In this document: one piece after another, positions 45,692 to 56,003 of the stretch | Layout of the letters: every line of letters starts with the position of its first letter | Numbering within the stretch: the stretch's first letter is position 1 | Source: Caproiciproducens sp. CPB-2 | GTDB taxonomy: Bacteria; Bacillota; Clostridia; Oscillospirales; Acutalibacteraceae | Length of the DNA stretch: 64,000 nt | Assembly: GCF_036287215.1 (NCBI RefSeq) | Contig: NZ_CP142860.1 | Span: 1,612,001 to 1,676,000 of the forward strand | Direction: 5' to 3' | The notes under the pieces: generated by a model | The model's database searches: none | The model's input: only the letters and a program-made list of their open reading frames with translations | What the model was told of the DNA's origin: nothing | Position numbers and translations under genes: made by a program

Positions 45692-46528
45692 TTGTTGAAA
45701 TTCACAAAGATGCAGGGCATCGGCAACGACTATATCTATATTAACTGTTTTGAGGAAAAAGTCCAAAATCCATCCGGGCTTTCCATAAAGCTCAGTGACA
45801 GACATTTCGGCGTCGGTTCGGATGGGATTATCTTAATTGAACCGTCCGACAAAGCCGACTGCCGTATGGATATTTATAACGCGGACGGGTCGCAGGCAAT
45901 GATGTGCGGCAACGGGATCCGCTGTGTGGGCAAATACGTGTATGAACGCGGAATTGTAAAAAAGGACGTTCTGAAGGTCGACACCATGAGCGGCGTAAAA
46001 ACGCTTTACCTGGATGTCGAGAACGGGAAAGTCGTTTCCGTTACCGTGGACATGGACGGACCGGATTTTCAGGCCGGAAATATTCCGGTGACGTACCCCA
46101 AGGACCGGATGATCGACGAGCCTGTTGTGTTCGGTGAAACGGAATACAGGGTGACCTGCGTTTCCATGGGAAATCCGCACTGCGTGCTGTTTGTCGACGA
46201 TGTAACCAAGGCGGAGATTGAAAAAATCGGTCCGATGCTGGAGTGCGACAAAATTTTTCCGCACAGGGCAAACATTGAGTTTGTCCAGGTGCTGAGTCCG
46301 GAAGAAGTGAACATGCGTGTGTGGGAACGCGGCTCCGGGGAAACCTGGGCGTGCGGAACCGGGGCGTGCGCCGTGGCGGTCGCCTGTGCGGCGAACCGGA
46401 AGACAGGCCGCAGTATAACCGTCCATCTCAAGGGCGGTGATTTGCATATCAAATGGGAAGAAAAGACGGATAAGGTATTGATGCGCGGTCCGGCGGAATT
46501 CGTCTTTGACGGGACGATAGAGATTTAG
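45692..46528 (+). CDS. dapF: Diaminopimelate epimerase
   Basis: It converts LL-DAP to meso-DAP for lysine and peptidoglycan. The 278-residue protein has the two catalytic cysteines in MMCGNGIRC and WACGTGAC, plus GIGNDYIYI and GNPHCV. It starts at TTG 45692 (or 45695) behind GGAGGTGG, 11 nt after the ANTAR gene, and is followed by dapL, the enzyme that makes its substrate. Confidence 0.97.
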   Translation: MLKFTKMQGIGNDYIYINCFEEKVQNPSGLSIKLSDRHFGVGSDGIILIEPSDKADCRMDIYNADGSQAMMCGNGIRCVGKYVYERGIVKKDVLKVDTMSGVKTLYLDVENGKVVSVTVDMDGPDFQAGNIPVTYPKDRMIDEPVVFGETEYRVTCVSMGNPHCVLFVDDVTKAEIEKIGPMLECDKIFPHRANIEFVQVLSPEEVNMRVWERGSGETWACGTGACAVAVACAANRKTGRSITVHLKGGDLHIKWEEKTDKVLMRGPAEFVFDGTIEI

Positions 46529-46570
46529 CTTCTGTCTGCCGGAAATCATGGAGGAAGGGAATGTAGTATT

Positions 46571-47791
46571 TTGTTAAAAGTGAACGAAAACTTTATAAAA
46601 CTGCCCGCAAGCTACCTCTTTGTGGATATTGCGAAAAAGGTAAACGAATTTTCCAGACAGCACCCGGAAACGGAGATTATCCGCCTGGGAATCGGGGATG
46701 TTACCCGCCCGCTGCCGAAAGCGGTGGTAAAGGCCATGCAGGCTGCCGCGGAGGAGATGGGCCAAGCGGAAACCTTCCGCGGCTACGGCCCGGAAGCCGG
46801 TTATGAATTTCTTCGTACCGCGATCGCGGAAAACGATTTTATAAAGCGCGGGGTACAGATTGACATCGATGAGATTTTTGTCAGCGACGGCGCGAAAAGC
46901 GATACCGGCAGCATCGGCGATATCTTCGGCGTGGATAACGTGGTTGCGGTGTGCGACCCGGTTTACCCGGTTTACGTAGACACCAATGTGATGGCCGGAA
47001 GAGCAGGGGAGTACAGCGTGGGCAGGGGATGGAGCAGGATCGTTTACATGCCCTGTCGGAAAGAAAACGGCTTTCTGCCCGAGCTGCCCAAAGAACGCGT
47101 CGATATGATCTATCTTTGTTTCCCCAACAATCCTTCCGGTGTGGGAATCACCCGCGGGGAGCTGAAAAAGTGGGTGGATTACGCGCTTGCGAATCAATCC
47201 GTTATCCTCTACGACGCCGCGTACGAAGCATTTATCACGGAAGAGGACATGCCGCACAGCATTTATGAAATAGAGGGCGCGAAAAAATGCGCGATCGAGT
47301 TCAGAAGCTTCTCAAAGACCGCCGGCTTTACCGGAACGCGTTGTGCGTACACCATCCTTCCAAAGGAACTGGTGTTTGGCGGAGTCTCTCTGAACAAGCT
47401 GTGGGACCGGCGCCAGTCTACAAAGATGAACGGTGTTTCCTATGTCGTCCAGCGCGGTGCAGAGGCGGTTTTCTCCGAGAAAGGCCGGCGCGAGGTCAGG
47501 GAAAATATCGCTTACTATCTCAAGAATGCCAGGATCATTGTGGACGGCCTGCAAAAGGCGGGATTTGAAGTCTACGGCGGCGTGAACTCGCCCTATGTCT
47601 GGCTGAAAACGCCCGACGGACTTACTTCCTGGGAATTTTTCGATCTGCTGCTTGAAAAAACCGGCGTGGTCGGTACTCCGGGTTCCGGCTTCGGAGTGGG
47701 CGGCGAAGGCTATTTCCGCCTGACTTCCTTTAACACGAAGGAAAATACGGAAAAAGCGGTGGAGAGAATCATCCGTTCCTTCAAAGCGTAA
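46571..47791 (+). CDS. dapL: LL-diaminopimelate aminotransferase
   Basis: DapL makes LL-DAP directly from tetrahydrodipicolinate and glutamate, bypassing succinylated or acetylated intermediates. The 406-residue class I PLP enzyme has [47 protein letters not shown] and the PLP lysine in [19 protein letters not shown] 46571 lies 11 nt after GGAGGAAGGG. The pairing with dapF indicates the aminotransferase variant of the DAP pathway. Confidence 0.96.
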   Translation: MLKVNENFIKLPASYLFVDIAKKVNEFSRQHPETEIIRLGIGDVTRPLPKAVVKAMQAAAEEMGQAETFRGYGPEAGYEFLRTAIAENDFIKRGVQIDIDEIFVSDGAKSDTGSIGDIFGVDNVVAVCDPVYPVYVDTNVMAGRAGEYSVGRGWSRIVYMPCRKENGFLPELPKERVDMIYLCFPNNPSGVGITRGELKKWVDYALANQSVILYDAAYEAFITEEDMPHSIYEIEGAKKCAIEFRSFSKTAGFTGTRCAYTILPKELVFGGVSLNKLWDRRQSTKMNGVSYVVQRGAEAVFSEKGRREVRENIAYYLKNARIIVDGLQKAGFEVYGGVNSPYVWLKTPDGLTSWEFFDLLLEKTGVVGTPGSGFGVGGEGYFRLTSFNTKENTEKAVERIIRSFKA

Positions 47792-47854
47792 CGAGCCGAT
47801 TTGCTGTCTGAACAATCGCGATTGATGTTAATAATAAGAATGGTTGGTGATTAA

Positions 47855-48931
47855 ATGAAAGCATTGCTGATGCTTGAAAATGGAATGACCTTTGAGGGAG
47901 CAGGTTTTGGCGATGAACATGACATCCTCTGCGAGGTCGTGTTCAACAGCGCCATGTGCGGCTACACGGAGCTGCTGACCGACCCGTCCTATGCGGGGCA
48001 GGGTGTTGTCATGACTTATCCTCTCATTGGAAATTACGGCATCTGCTATGATGATACGGAATCTACAAAGCCGTGGCTGCGGGCTTTTATTGTACGGTCC
48101 GTTTCCGGCGCGGCCAGTAATTTCCGCTGTGACGTGGATTTGAACACCTTTTTGAAGCAGAACCACGTTCCCGGCATTCAGGGGGTGGATACGCGCACCA
48201 TCACGAAGGTGCTGCGTGAAAGCGGCACCATGCGCGGCATGATTGCTTACGGAGATCAGATTGATCCCTCGGCAATGAAAAAACAGATCGACGCCTTTGT
48301 GCTGGAATCCTGCGTCCCTCTTGTCAGCGGCGGGGAACAGAAGGTGTACGGCGACGGGCCTGTTAAGATCGCTCTGGCGGATTATGGGGTGAAGAGCAAC
48401 ATTATCCGTTCGCTTGTGAGGCGCGGCTGTACCGTAAAATGCTTCCCGTACGACGCCTCGTTTGAGGATATGATGTCTTTTTCGCCGGACGGCATCATGC
48501 TCTCCAACGGCCCCGGCGACCCGAAGGAGTGCACAAAGGCTATTTCCGAACTGAAAAGGGTGTACGCTCACGGCGTCCCAACCTTTGCGATCTGCCTGGG
48601 ACATCAGCTGATGGCGCTTTCTCAGGGATTTGATACTTATAAATTGAAATATGGCCATAGAGGAATTAATCACCCGGTCAAGGATTTAAGTACCAACAGG
48701 GTGTATATTACTTCCCAGAACCACGGATTTGTGGTCAATGGCGACACGATCAATCCTTCAATAGCCGACGTCCGCTTTATCAGCATGAATGACGGCAGTA
48801 TTGAGGGATTGAACTATAAAAATGGAAAAGTGTTTTCTGTGCAGTATCATCCGGAAGCTTCTCCGGGCCCGCTTGACACAGGCTTTCTTTTCGATCAATT
48901 TCTCAAGCTGATAGGAGGAGGCCAGATATGA
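47855..48931 (+). CDS. carA: Carbamoyl-phosphate synthase small subunit
   Basis: The glutaminase subunit for carbamoyl phosphate synthesis (arginine and pyrimidines). The 358-residue protein has the N-terminal CPSase domain (FNSAMCGYTELLTDPSYAGQ) and a class I amidotransferase domain with the catalytic Cys in AICLGHQLM and the His-Glu pair in YHPEASPGP. GGTTGGTG precedes the ATG. It overlaps carB by 4 nt. No pyr genes or PyrR leader are next to it. Confidence 0.97.
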   Translation: MKALLMLENGMTFEGAGFGDEHDILCEVVFNSAMCGYTELLTDPSYAGQGVVMTYPLIGNYGICYDDTESTKPWLRAFIVRSVSGAASNFRCDVDLNTFLKQNHVPGIQGVDTRTITKVLRESGTMRGMIAYGDQIDPSAMKKQIDAFVLESCVPLVSGGEQKVYGDGPVKIALADYGVKSNIIRSLVRRGCTVKCFPYDASFEDMMSFSPDGIMLSNGPGDPKECTKAISELKRVYAHGVPTFAICLGHQLMALSQGFDTYKLKYGHRGINHPVKDLSTNRVYITSQNHGFVVNGDTINPSIADVRFISMNDGSIEGLNYKNGKVFSVQYHPEASPGPLDTGFLFDQFLKLIGGGQI

Positions 48932-51900
48932 AGAGAGCAGATATCAAAAAGGTAATCATCATCGGCTCCGGCCCGATCATTATCGGTCAGGCCGCGGAGT
49001 TCGACTACGCCGGCACACAGGCCTGCCGCGCGCTTCGCGAAGAGGGCGTAGAGGTCATCCTGATCAACTCAAACCCGGCGACCATCATGACGGACAAGCA
49101 GATCGCCGATAAGGTTTATATTGAGCCTCTGACCGTTGAAACCATCAAAAAAGTAATTCTCAAAGAAAATCCGGACAGTATCCTTCCGACCCTGGGCGGC
49201 CAGAACGCGCTGAACCTTGCGGTGGAACTGGAGGAGTCCGGCTTCTTAAAGGAAAACAACGTGGAAATGATCGGCACGAACGCCGATACCATCCGGATGG
49301 CGGAGGACAGGGAGCTGTTCAAGGAAGCCATGGAGCGCATCCAGCAGCCCTGCGCGCAGAGCGCCGTTGCGGAAAATATTGAGGACTGCGTCAAAATCGC
49401 GAGGAAAATCGGTTATCCCGTTGTTGTGCGCCCCGCGTACACACTGGGAGGAAGCGGCGGCGGCATCGCGGCCGACGAAGAGCAGCTGCTCTCGATCGCA
49501 ACACTCGGCCTGCACCGCAGCCGTGTGAACCAGGTGCTGATTGAGCGGTGCATTTCCGGCTGGAAAGAAATCGAGTACGAAGTCATGCGCGACCGCAACG
49601 GCAACTGCATCACGGTCTGCAACATGGAAAACTTCGACCCCGTCGGCGTCCATACCGGCGACTCCATTGTCGTCGCTCCCTGTCAGACGCTTGCGGACAA
49701 GGAAACGCAGATGCTCCGTTCCGCCGCGCTTGCCATTATCCGGGAGCTGAAGGTGGAAGGCGGCTGCAACGTTCAGTTCGCTCTGAATCCGAAGAGCTTT
49801 GAGTATTGCGTGATCGAAGTAAATCCCCGCGTGAGCCGTTCTTCCGCGCTTGCCTCCAAGGCGACGGGCTACCCGATCGCGAAGGTGGCTTCCAAAATTG
49901 CGCTGGGCTATACGCTGGATGAAATTCAGAACGCCATTACGAAAAAGACCTTTGCGTGCTTTGAGCCGACGCTGGACTACTGCGTGGTGAAAATTCCGAG
50001 ATGGCCGTTTGATAAATTTGTTTACGCCAAACGCAGCCTGGGCACCCAGATGAAAGCGACCGGCGAAGTCATGGGGATTGCCCCGACCTTTGAAGCGGCT
50101 TTGATGAAATCCATCCGCTCGCTGGAGCAGAATGTTTTCAGCCTGCTCGACCCCAATGTCCACAGCCTTACGAACAGCGAGCTGGAGCAGCGGCTTTATG
50201 TCGTCGACGACCGGCGGCTCTGGGTGGTTTCCGAAGCGTTGAGGCGCGGCGTGACCCCGGAAAAGATTCACGATATTACGAAAATCGACCTCTGGTTCCT
50301 GGACAAGCTGCTCTCGATCATCGAGGTCGAAAAAGCTTTTGCCACGCGGCCGATTGATAAGGCCCTGCTTCTGAAAGCAAAGGACTTTGGGTTCCTGGAC
50401 AAAACCCTGTCACAGTTAAGCGGCAAGACCGTAGAAGAAATCCGGGCAATGGAAGACGAGTGGGACATCCATCCCATCTATAAGATGGTCGACACCTGCG
50501 CGGCCGAGTTCGACGCGGAAACGCCGTACTATTACTCCAGCTACGGCATCCAGAATGAATCCGTACCGCAGAGCGACAGAAAGAAAATCCTTGTTATCGG
50601 TTCCGGTCCCATCCGCATCGGGCAGGGGATCGAGTTCGATTTCTGTTCTGTACACAGCGTCTGGGCGCTGAGGGACCTTGGCTATGAAACCATCATCGTC
50701 AACAACAATCCGGAAACCGTCAGCACGGACTTTGACATTGCGGATAAGCTGTACTTTGAACCGCTGACCGAAGAGGATGTGCGCCATATTGTCGATCTGG
50801 AAAAACCGGACGGCGCCGTCGTGCAGTTTGGCGGACAGACCGCCATCAAGCTGGCCGGGGCCATTGAAAAAATGGGCATTCCGATTCTTGGGACCTCGTT
50901 TGACAGCATCGATGAAGCAGAGGACAGGGAGCGTTTTGACAAAATCCTGTTTGAATGCCAGATTCCGCGTGCCGATGGCCGTATGGTCTTTACCTGTGAG
51001 GAAGCCATCCGGGCGGCAAACGAGCTGGGCTACCCGGTGCTTGTCCGGCCTTCCTATGTGCTTGGCGGACAGGGCATGCATATCGCGTATGCCGACGAAG
51101 ACATCGTCGAGCAGATCGGCATCATCAACCGGATTGCGCAGGAGCATCCGATTCTGGTGGATAAATACATCATGGGCACCGAGGTGGAGGTCGACGCCGT
51201 CTGCGACGGAATCGACTCGGTCATTCCGGGCGTCATGCAGCATATTGAGCGCGCCGGTATCCATTCCGGAGACAGCATTTCCGTTTATCCCGCCATCGGC
51301 GTACCGAAGGATATGCAGGAGCTGATTGTGGAGTATACCCGCCGGCTCGCGAAAGCGCTGAAGGTCAAGGGACTGCTGAATATTCAGTTTATCGTCAAGG
51401 ATCAGGAAGTGTATGTCATCGAGGCAAACCCGCGTTCCTCCAGGACCGTGCCCTATATCAGTAAGGTAACGGGGATCCCGATCGTACCGCTGGCTGTCGG
51501 CACCTTCTTTGGCAAGACCCTGCCGGACATGGGCTACCACTACGGACTGCAGAAGGAAAAAGACCTGATCGCCATCAAAATGCCGGTTTTCTCCTTTGAA
51601 AAGCTTTACGGGGCCGACGTCAATCTTGGTCCGGAAATGAAATCCACCGGCGAGGTGCTGGGAATTGCACGTACCTTTGACGAGGCGCTGATCAAGTCGT
51701 TTTACGGCGCCGGCGTACACATGATTAAAAACGGCAGGGTAATTTTCACCCTGAAAGACAGCGATAAGGAAGAGGCCCTGCCCATTGCCAGGGGGCTTTA
51801 CGACCTTGGTTGGACGATTTACGCTACGGCGGGAACCTCCGATTTCCTGAACGACCACGATATCCCGACCATCCGCACCAATAAGATCGGGACGGGCAGC

Positions 51901-52143
51901 CCGGATATCCTCGACCATATTACCTCGGGCAAAATCGATTTAGTCATTAATACTCCGTCCCGCGGGGTGGTGCACAACAGGGACGGCTATAAAATTCGCA
52001 GAAACGCGGTGGAATCCGGTATTCCCTGCCTGACTTCGCTGGATACGGCCAATGCGTTCCTGACCTGCGCCCAGCACGTGGAAACCACCCAGCTTTCCGT
52101 GATTGATATCACGAAGGTTTCCAAGTTCCTGAACTTTATCTGA
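48928..52143 (+). CDS. carB: Carbamoyl-phosphate synthase large subunit
   Basis: The 1071-residue protein has the duplicated ATP-grasp halves: VIIIGSGPIIIGQAAEFDYA with PVVVRPAYTLGGSGGG, and VIGSGPIRIGQGIEFDFC with PVLVRPSYVLGGQGM. The C-terminal MGS-like allosteric domain (IYATAGTSDFLNDHDIPTIR ... DLVINTPSRG) binds effectors. AGGAGG lies 6 nt before the ATG inside carA. Confidence 0.98.
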   Translation: MKRADIKKVIIIGSGPIIIGQAAEFDYAGTQACRALREEGVEVILINSNPATIMTDKQIADKVYIEPLTVETIKKVILKENPDSILPTLGGQNALNLAVELEESGFLKENNVEMIGTNADTIRMAEDRELFKEAMERIQQPCAQSAVAENIEDCVKIARKIGYPVVVRPAYTLGGSGGGIAADEEQLLSIATLGLHRSRVNQVLIERCISGWKEIEYEVMRDRNGNCITVCNMENFDPVGVHTGDSIVVAPCQTLADKETQMLRSAALAIIRELKVEGGCNVQFALNPKSFEYCVIEVNPRVSRSSALASKATGYPIAKVASKIALGYTLDEIQNAITKKTFACFEPTLDYCVVKIPRWPFDKFVYAKRSLGTQMKATGEVMGIAPTFEAALMKSIRSLEQNVFSLLDPNVHSLTNSELEQRLYVVDDRRLWVVSEALRRGVTPEKIHDITKIDLWFLDKLLSIIEVEKAFATRPIDKALLLKAKDFGFLDKTLSQLSGKTVEEIRAMEDEWDIHPIYKMVDTCAAEFDAETPYYYSSYGIQNESVPQSDRKKILVIGSGPIRIGQGIEFDFCSVHSVWALRDLGYETIIVNNNPETVSTDFDIADKLYFEPLTEEDVRHIVDLEKPDGAVVQFGGQTAIKLAGAIEKMGIPILGTSFDSIDEAEDRERFDKILFECQIPRADGRMVFTCEEAIRAANELGYPVLVRPSYVLGGQGMHIAYADEDIVEQIGIINRIAQEHPILVDKYIMGTEVEVDAVCDGIDSVIPGVMQHIERAGIHSGDSISVYPAIGVPKDMQELIVEYTRRLAKALKVKGLLNIQFIVKDQEVYVIEANPRSSRTVPYISKVTGIPIVPLAVGTFFGKTLPDMGYHYGLQKEKDLIAIKMPVFSFEKLYGADVNLGPEMKSTGEVLGIARTFDEALIKSFYGAGVHMIKNGRVIFTLKDSDKEEALPIARGLYDLGWTIYATAGTSDFLNDHDIPTIRTNKIGTGSPDILDHITSGKIDLVINTPSRGVVHNRDGYKIRRNAVESGIPCLTSLDTANAFLTCAQHVETTQLSVIDITKVSKFLNFI

Positions 52144-52219
52144 CAGCTCCATTCAACAATGGATAAGAAAAATCCGCGTATTCAGATCATGGATATAAAT
52201 GAGTTATAGGAGGAAAATA

Positions 52220-52927
52220 ATGATGAAAAAATGTGAACTTCTTTATGAGGGCAAGGCAAAAAAGGTTTATGCAACGGATGATAAGGACTACTGCATCGTC
52301 GATTACAAGGACGACGCAACCGCCTTTAACGGACAGAAAAAGGGGACAATCGTCGGCAAAGGCGTTGTCAACAACAAAATGTCCAATTATTTGTTCCAGC
52401 TGCTGGAAAAACACGGTATCAAAACGCATTTTGTCAAAGAATTGAGTGACCGGGAAACACTTGTAAAGAAGGTCAAAATCGTCCCTCTTGAGGTAATTGT
52501 CCGCAATAAAGCGGCCGGCAGCCTCGCAAAAAGGCTCGGCCTGGAGGAAGGCACCCCGATGAAGAGCACCGTGCTGGAATTCTGCTATAAGAATGATGAA
52601 CTGGGAGACCCGATGGTCAACGAATATCACATTCTCGCCGCCGATTTCGCCACAAAGGAAGAAATCGATCAGATCAGCGCCATGTCGCTGAAGATCAACG
52701 AAATTCTGAAAGAGTTTTTCCTCTCTGTCAACATCGAGCTGATTGACTTCAAACTGGAATTCGGCCGCTGCGCCGACGGGATTATCCTTGCGGATGAAAT
52801 TTCCCCGGATACCTGCCGCTTCTGGGATGTCAACACCCACGAAAAACTTGACAAGGACCGCTTCCGCAGAGATTTGGGCGGAGTGGAAGAGGCTTACGCC
52901 GAGGTAATGAAGCGCATCGGCTTATAA
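52220..52927 (+). CDS. purC: Phosphoribosylaminoimidazole-succinocarboxamide synthase
   Basis: It joins CAIR and aspartate in purine synthesis. The 235-residue protein has [27 protein letters not shown], and [23 protein letters not shown] 52220 (or the adjacent 52223) has AGGAGG 7 nt upstream. Its stop overlaps the purF ATG (TAATG), so these genes are coupled. Confidence 0.97.
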   Translation: MMKKCELLYEGKAKKVYATDDKDYCIVDYKDDATAFNGQKKGTIVGKGVVNNKMSNYLFQLLEKHGIKTHFVKELSDRETLVKKVKIVPLEVIVRNKAAGSLAKRLGLEEGTPMKSTVLEFCYKNDELGDPMVNEYHILAADFATKEEIDQISAMSLKINEILKEFFLSVNIELIDFKLEFGRCADGIILADEISPDTCRFWDVNTHEKLDKDRFRRDLGGVEEAYAEVMKRIGL

Positions 52928-54396
52928 TGTATAGGGATGGTGAGTATTTGAACAGCTCTGTGATGGATTACGATCTTTCCAAACCGCACGAAGAATGCGG
53001 CGTTTTCGGAATCTATTCCGACGGCGGGACGGCGCCCGCCTACGCTGCTTACAACGGGCTTCTCGCTTTGCAGCACAGGGGGCAGGAAAGCTGCGGAATT
53101 GCCGTCTGCGACCGCGGGGTGATTTCCTACTCGAAGGACATGGGCCTTGTCACCGAAGCGTTCAACGATAAAATCCTTGACGATCTTGTCGGCCAGATGG
53201 CGGTCGGCCATGTCCGCTATTCCACTGCGGGCGGCAGCGTGCGCGAAAACGCCCAGCCCCTTGTCATGCGGTATATCAAGGGAACCCTCGCGATTGCCCA
53301 TAACGGGAATCTGACGAACGCCTATGAGCTTCGCCATGAGCTGGAACACAGGGGATGTATTTTCCAGACGACGATCGATACCGAAGTCATCGCCTATATC
53401 ATTGCGCGGGAGCGCGTGGACGCTCCTTCGATTGAGGAAGCCGTCCACCGCGCGCTTCCGAAAATTCAGGGCTCGTATTCCCTCGTGGTCATGAGCCCGC
53501 AGAAGCTGATTGCCGCGCGCGACCCGCACGGCTTCCGGCCGCTTTGCATTGGCAGGCTTGACAATTCCTATGTCTTTGCGTCCGAAACCTGCGCGCTGGA
53601 CGCGTGCGGGGCGGAGTATGTACGCGACGTGGAACCGGGGGAAATCGTTGTTGTGGACAGCAACGGTCTGCGTTCCATCAAGGACCCTGTAAGCGTGGAA
53701 AAATCGCTCTGTGTTTTTGAGTATATTTATTTTGCGAGAACGGACAGCTACATTGACGGGAAAAGCGTTTATGAGGCAAGAAAGGAAGCCGGGCGCCTGC
53801 TTGCAAGGCAAAAGCCGGTCGAAGCGGATATCGTAATAGGCGTGCCGGAATCCGGAATTGACGCCGCGATCGGTTACAGCGAGGAATCTGGTATCCCCTA
53901 TCAGAAGGGGATTGTAAAGAACAGCTATATCGGGCGGACGTTTATCAAGCCAAGCCAGTCCGAGCGGGTGCGCAGCGTACGGATCAAGCTGAACGCGCTT
54001 TCCTCCTGCGTAAAAGGGAAACGGGTGGTTATGCTGGACGATTCCATTGTACGCGGAACAACCAGCGCTCGCATCGTCACCATGCTGAAGGACGCCGGGG
54101 CGACGGAGGTCCATCTCAGGATCAGTTCTCCGCCTTTTTTATGGCCGTGCTATTACGGAACGGACATTCCGTCCAAGGACGATCTGATTGCCTGTCAGCA
54201 CAGCATTGAGGAAATCGGGAAGATGAGCTTCGCGGATTCCATCGATTTTCTGCGTCTTGACAATCTGCCGAAAATGATGGGAGGGTGCAGCGGTTTCTGC
54301 GACGCGTGCTTCTCCGGAAAATATCCCGCGTCCGTGCCGGATTATCTGATTGCAAATAAGAATTATGACTACTGCACACCGATCAAACGGCTGTAA
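52927..54396 (+). CDS. purF: Amidophosphoribosyltransferase
   Basis: The first committed step of purine synthesis. The 489-residue protein has an Ntn glutaminase domain whose nucleophile Cys24 (HEECGVFGIY) is exposed after propeptide removal, the PRTase motif VVMLDDSIVRGTTS, and cysteines for a [4Fe-4S] cluster (WPCYYGTD, GGCSGFCDACFSGKYP), as in the Bacillus type. TTG 52948 behind GGTGAG is an alternative start and would give a shorter propeptide. Confidence 0.96.
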   Translation: MYRDGEYLNSSVMDYDLSKPHEECGVFGIYSDGGTAPAYAAYNGLLALQHRGQESCGIAVCDRGVISYSKDMGLVTEAFNDKILDDLVGQMAVGHVRYSTAGGSVRENAQPLVMRYIKGTLAIAHNGNLTNAYELRHELEHRGCIFQTTIDTEVIAYIIARERVDAPSIEEAVHRALPKIQGSYSLVVMSPQKLIAARDPHGFRPLCIGRLDNSYVFASETCALDACGAEYVRDVEPGEIVVVDSNGLRSIKDPVSVEKSLCVFEYIYFARTDSYIDGKSVYEARKEAGRLLARQKPVEADIVIGVPESGIDAAIGYSEESGIPYQKGIVKNSYIGRTFIKPSQSERVRSVRIKLNALSSCVKGKRVVMLDDSIVRGTTSARIVTMLKDAGATEVHLRISSPPFLWPCYYGTDIPSKDDLIACQHSIEEIGKMSFADSIDFLRLDNLPKMMGGCSGFCDACFSGKYPASVPDYLIANKNYDYCTPIKRL

Positions 54397-54421
54397 AATT
54401 CCTGTTTGGAGGATCATATCA

Positions 54422-55852
54422 TTGAAAAATACTTATGAATCACCGCTTTCGTCGCGCTATGCGGACGACGAAATGAAATATTTGTTTTCACCGGATAAGA
54501 AATTCAGGACATGGCGCAGGCTGTGGATTGCGCTGGCGCAGGCTGAAAAAGAACTCGGGCTGAACATCACGCAGGAACAGATTGATGAAATGATCCGGTT
54601 CCAGGACGACATCAATTATGAGGTCGCCGAAGCGAGAGAGAGGGTGGTGCGCCACGACGTGATGTCGCACGTCTATGCCTTTGGGCAGCAGTGTCCTAAG
54701 GCCATGCCGATTATCCATCTTGGCGCGACGTCCTGCTATGTGGGCGACAACACGGACATTATTATCATGACGGAGGCTCTGCGGCTGGTAAGGAATAAGC
54801 TGGTCGGCGTAATCCGCGTGCTTTCCAAATTTGCCGTGCAATATAAGGACCTACCCACGCTGGCGTTTACCCATTTCCAGCCGGCCCAGCCTACCACCGT
54901 CGGCAAACGGGCCACGCTCTGGATTCAGGACCTGCTGATGGATTTGGAGGATGTGGAGTATCAGCTTTCCAAGGCAAAGCTTCTGGGCTCCAAAGGCACA
55001 ACCGGCACACAGGCCAGTTTTTTGGAGCTGTTTGACGGCGACCACGAAAAAGTGAAAAAGCTGGACGAACTCATTGCCGAAAAGATGGGCTACACTTCCT
55101 GCTTTGCGGTATCCGGCCAGACGTATTCGCGCAAGCTGGACAGCCAGATGCTTTCCGCCCTGAGCGGGATCGCGCAGAGCGCGGCGAAATTCTCCAATGA
55201 TATCCGCCTTTTGCAGCACCTAAAGGAAGTGGAAGAGCCATTCGAGAAAAACCAGATCGGTTCCTCGGCGATGGCCTATAAGCGCAATCCGATGCGCAGC
55301 GAGCGAATCGCTTCCCTTTCCAGATATGTCATGGTCGACAGCCTCAACCCTGCTATCACGGAGGCGACGCAGTGGTTTGAGCGTACGCTGGACGATTCCG
55401 CGAATAAGCGCATCAGCGTCCCGGAGGCGTTCCTCGCCGTGGACGGTATTTTGAACCTGTACGCGAACGTCGCCGACGGGCTGGTTGTTTACCCGAAGGT
55501 AATCGAGCAGCACCTTTTAAGGGAGCTGCCGTTTATGGCGACGGAAAACATCATGATGGATGCCGTCAAGCGCGGCGCGGACCGCCAGCAGCTTCACGAG
55601 AGGATCCGGGTGCATTCCATGGCCGCTTCCAAGGTGGTCAAGGAAGAGGGCGGAGAAAACGACCTGCTTTCCCGCATTGCTGCCGACCCGATCTTCGGTG
55701 TGACGCTTGAGGAGCTTTACGCGATTGTCAAGCCGGAAAAGTATGTGGGCAGGGCGCCGCAGCAGACGGAGGAGTTCATTTCCGAGGTAGTCGGCAGGGC
55801 GATTGCGCCTTACGAATTTGTTCCCGATGAAAAAACGGAAATAAATTTGTAA
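54422..55852 (+). CDS. purB: Adenylosuccinate lyase
   Basis: It removes fumarate from SAICAR and adenylosuccinate. The 476-residue protein of the fumarase superfamily has SSRYADDEMKYLFS, IIHLGATSCYVGDNTD and the signature IGSSAMAYKRNPMRSERI. TTG 54422 behind GGAGGATC gives the normal start. It is the last gene of purC-purF-purB. Confidence 0.96.
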   Translation: MKNTYESPLSSRYADDEMKYLFSPDKKFRTWRRLWIALAQAEKELGLNITQEQIDEMIRFQDDINYEVAEARERVVRHDVMSHVYAFGQQCPKAMPIIHLGATSCYVGDNTDIIIMTEALRLVRNKLVGVIRVLSKFAVQYKDLPTLAFTHFQPAQPTTVGKRATLWIQDLLMDLEDVEYQLSKAKLLGSKGTTGTQASFLELFDGDHEKVKKLDELIAEKMGYTSCFAVSGQTYSRKLDSQMLSALSGIAQSAAKFSNDIRLLQHLKEVEEPFEKNQIGSSAMAYKRNPMRSERIASLSRYVMVDSLNPAITEATQWFERTLDDSANKRISVPEAFLAVDGILNLYANVADGLVVYPKVIEQHLLRELPFMATENIMMDAVKRGADRQQLHERIRVHSMAASKVVKEEGGENDLLSRIAADPIFGVTLEELYAIVKPEKYVGRAPQQTEEFISEVVGRAIAPYEFVPDEKTEINL

Positions 55853-55859
55853 CTGATAC

Positions 55860-55904
55860 AGCAAAATAAGAATTATTTTTTATTGTTGATTCTGCTTTGC
55901 TTTT
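55860..55904 (+). terminator. Imperfect terminator after purB
   Basis: AGCAAA ... AGAAT (from 55860) pairs with ATTCT ... TTTGCT (to 55901) with an internal mismatch, followed by a short T run. Confidence 0.55.
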
Positions 55905-55941
55905 CAGAATAAGTGTGATATTATAATTGAGTTGTTTCCAT

Positions 55942-55982
55942 ACTGCCTAAATTCGGCCGCAGGGCAGTTTTTCAGCAAATTC
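55942..55982 (+). terminator. Terminator-like hairpin in the purA leader
   Basis: ACTGCC (55942-55947) pairs with GGCAGT (55973-55978), followed by a five-T tract. A TATAAT at 55922-55927 (with a poor -35, TTGCTT, 19 nt away) would start transcription a few nt upstream, placing the hairpin at the extreme 5' end of the purA mRNA. Confidence 0.5.
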
Positions 55983-56003
55983 CGTAGCGGCACGGCGGAG
56001 TGA

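Noticed and set aside
50416..51918. 500-codon open frame on the minus strand opposite carB
   Set aside because: It is fully antisense to a well-conserved gene, has no family motif, and such shadows are common opposite GC-rich genes.
52894..54114. 406-codon minus-strand frame opposite purF
   Set aside because: Antisense shadow without motifs or promoter; purF is clearly real.
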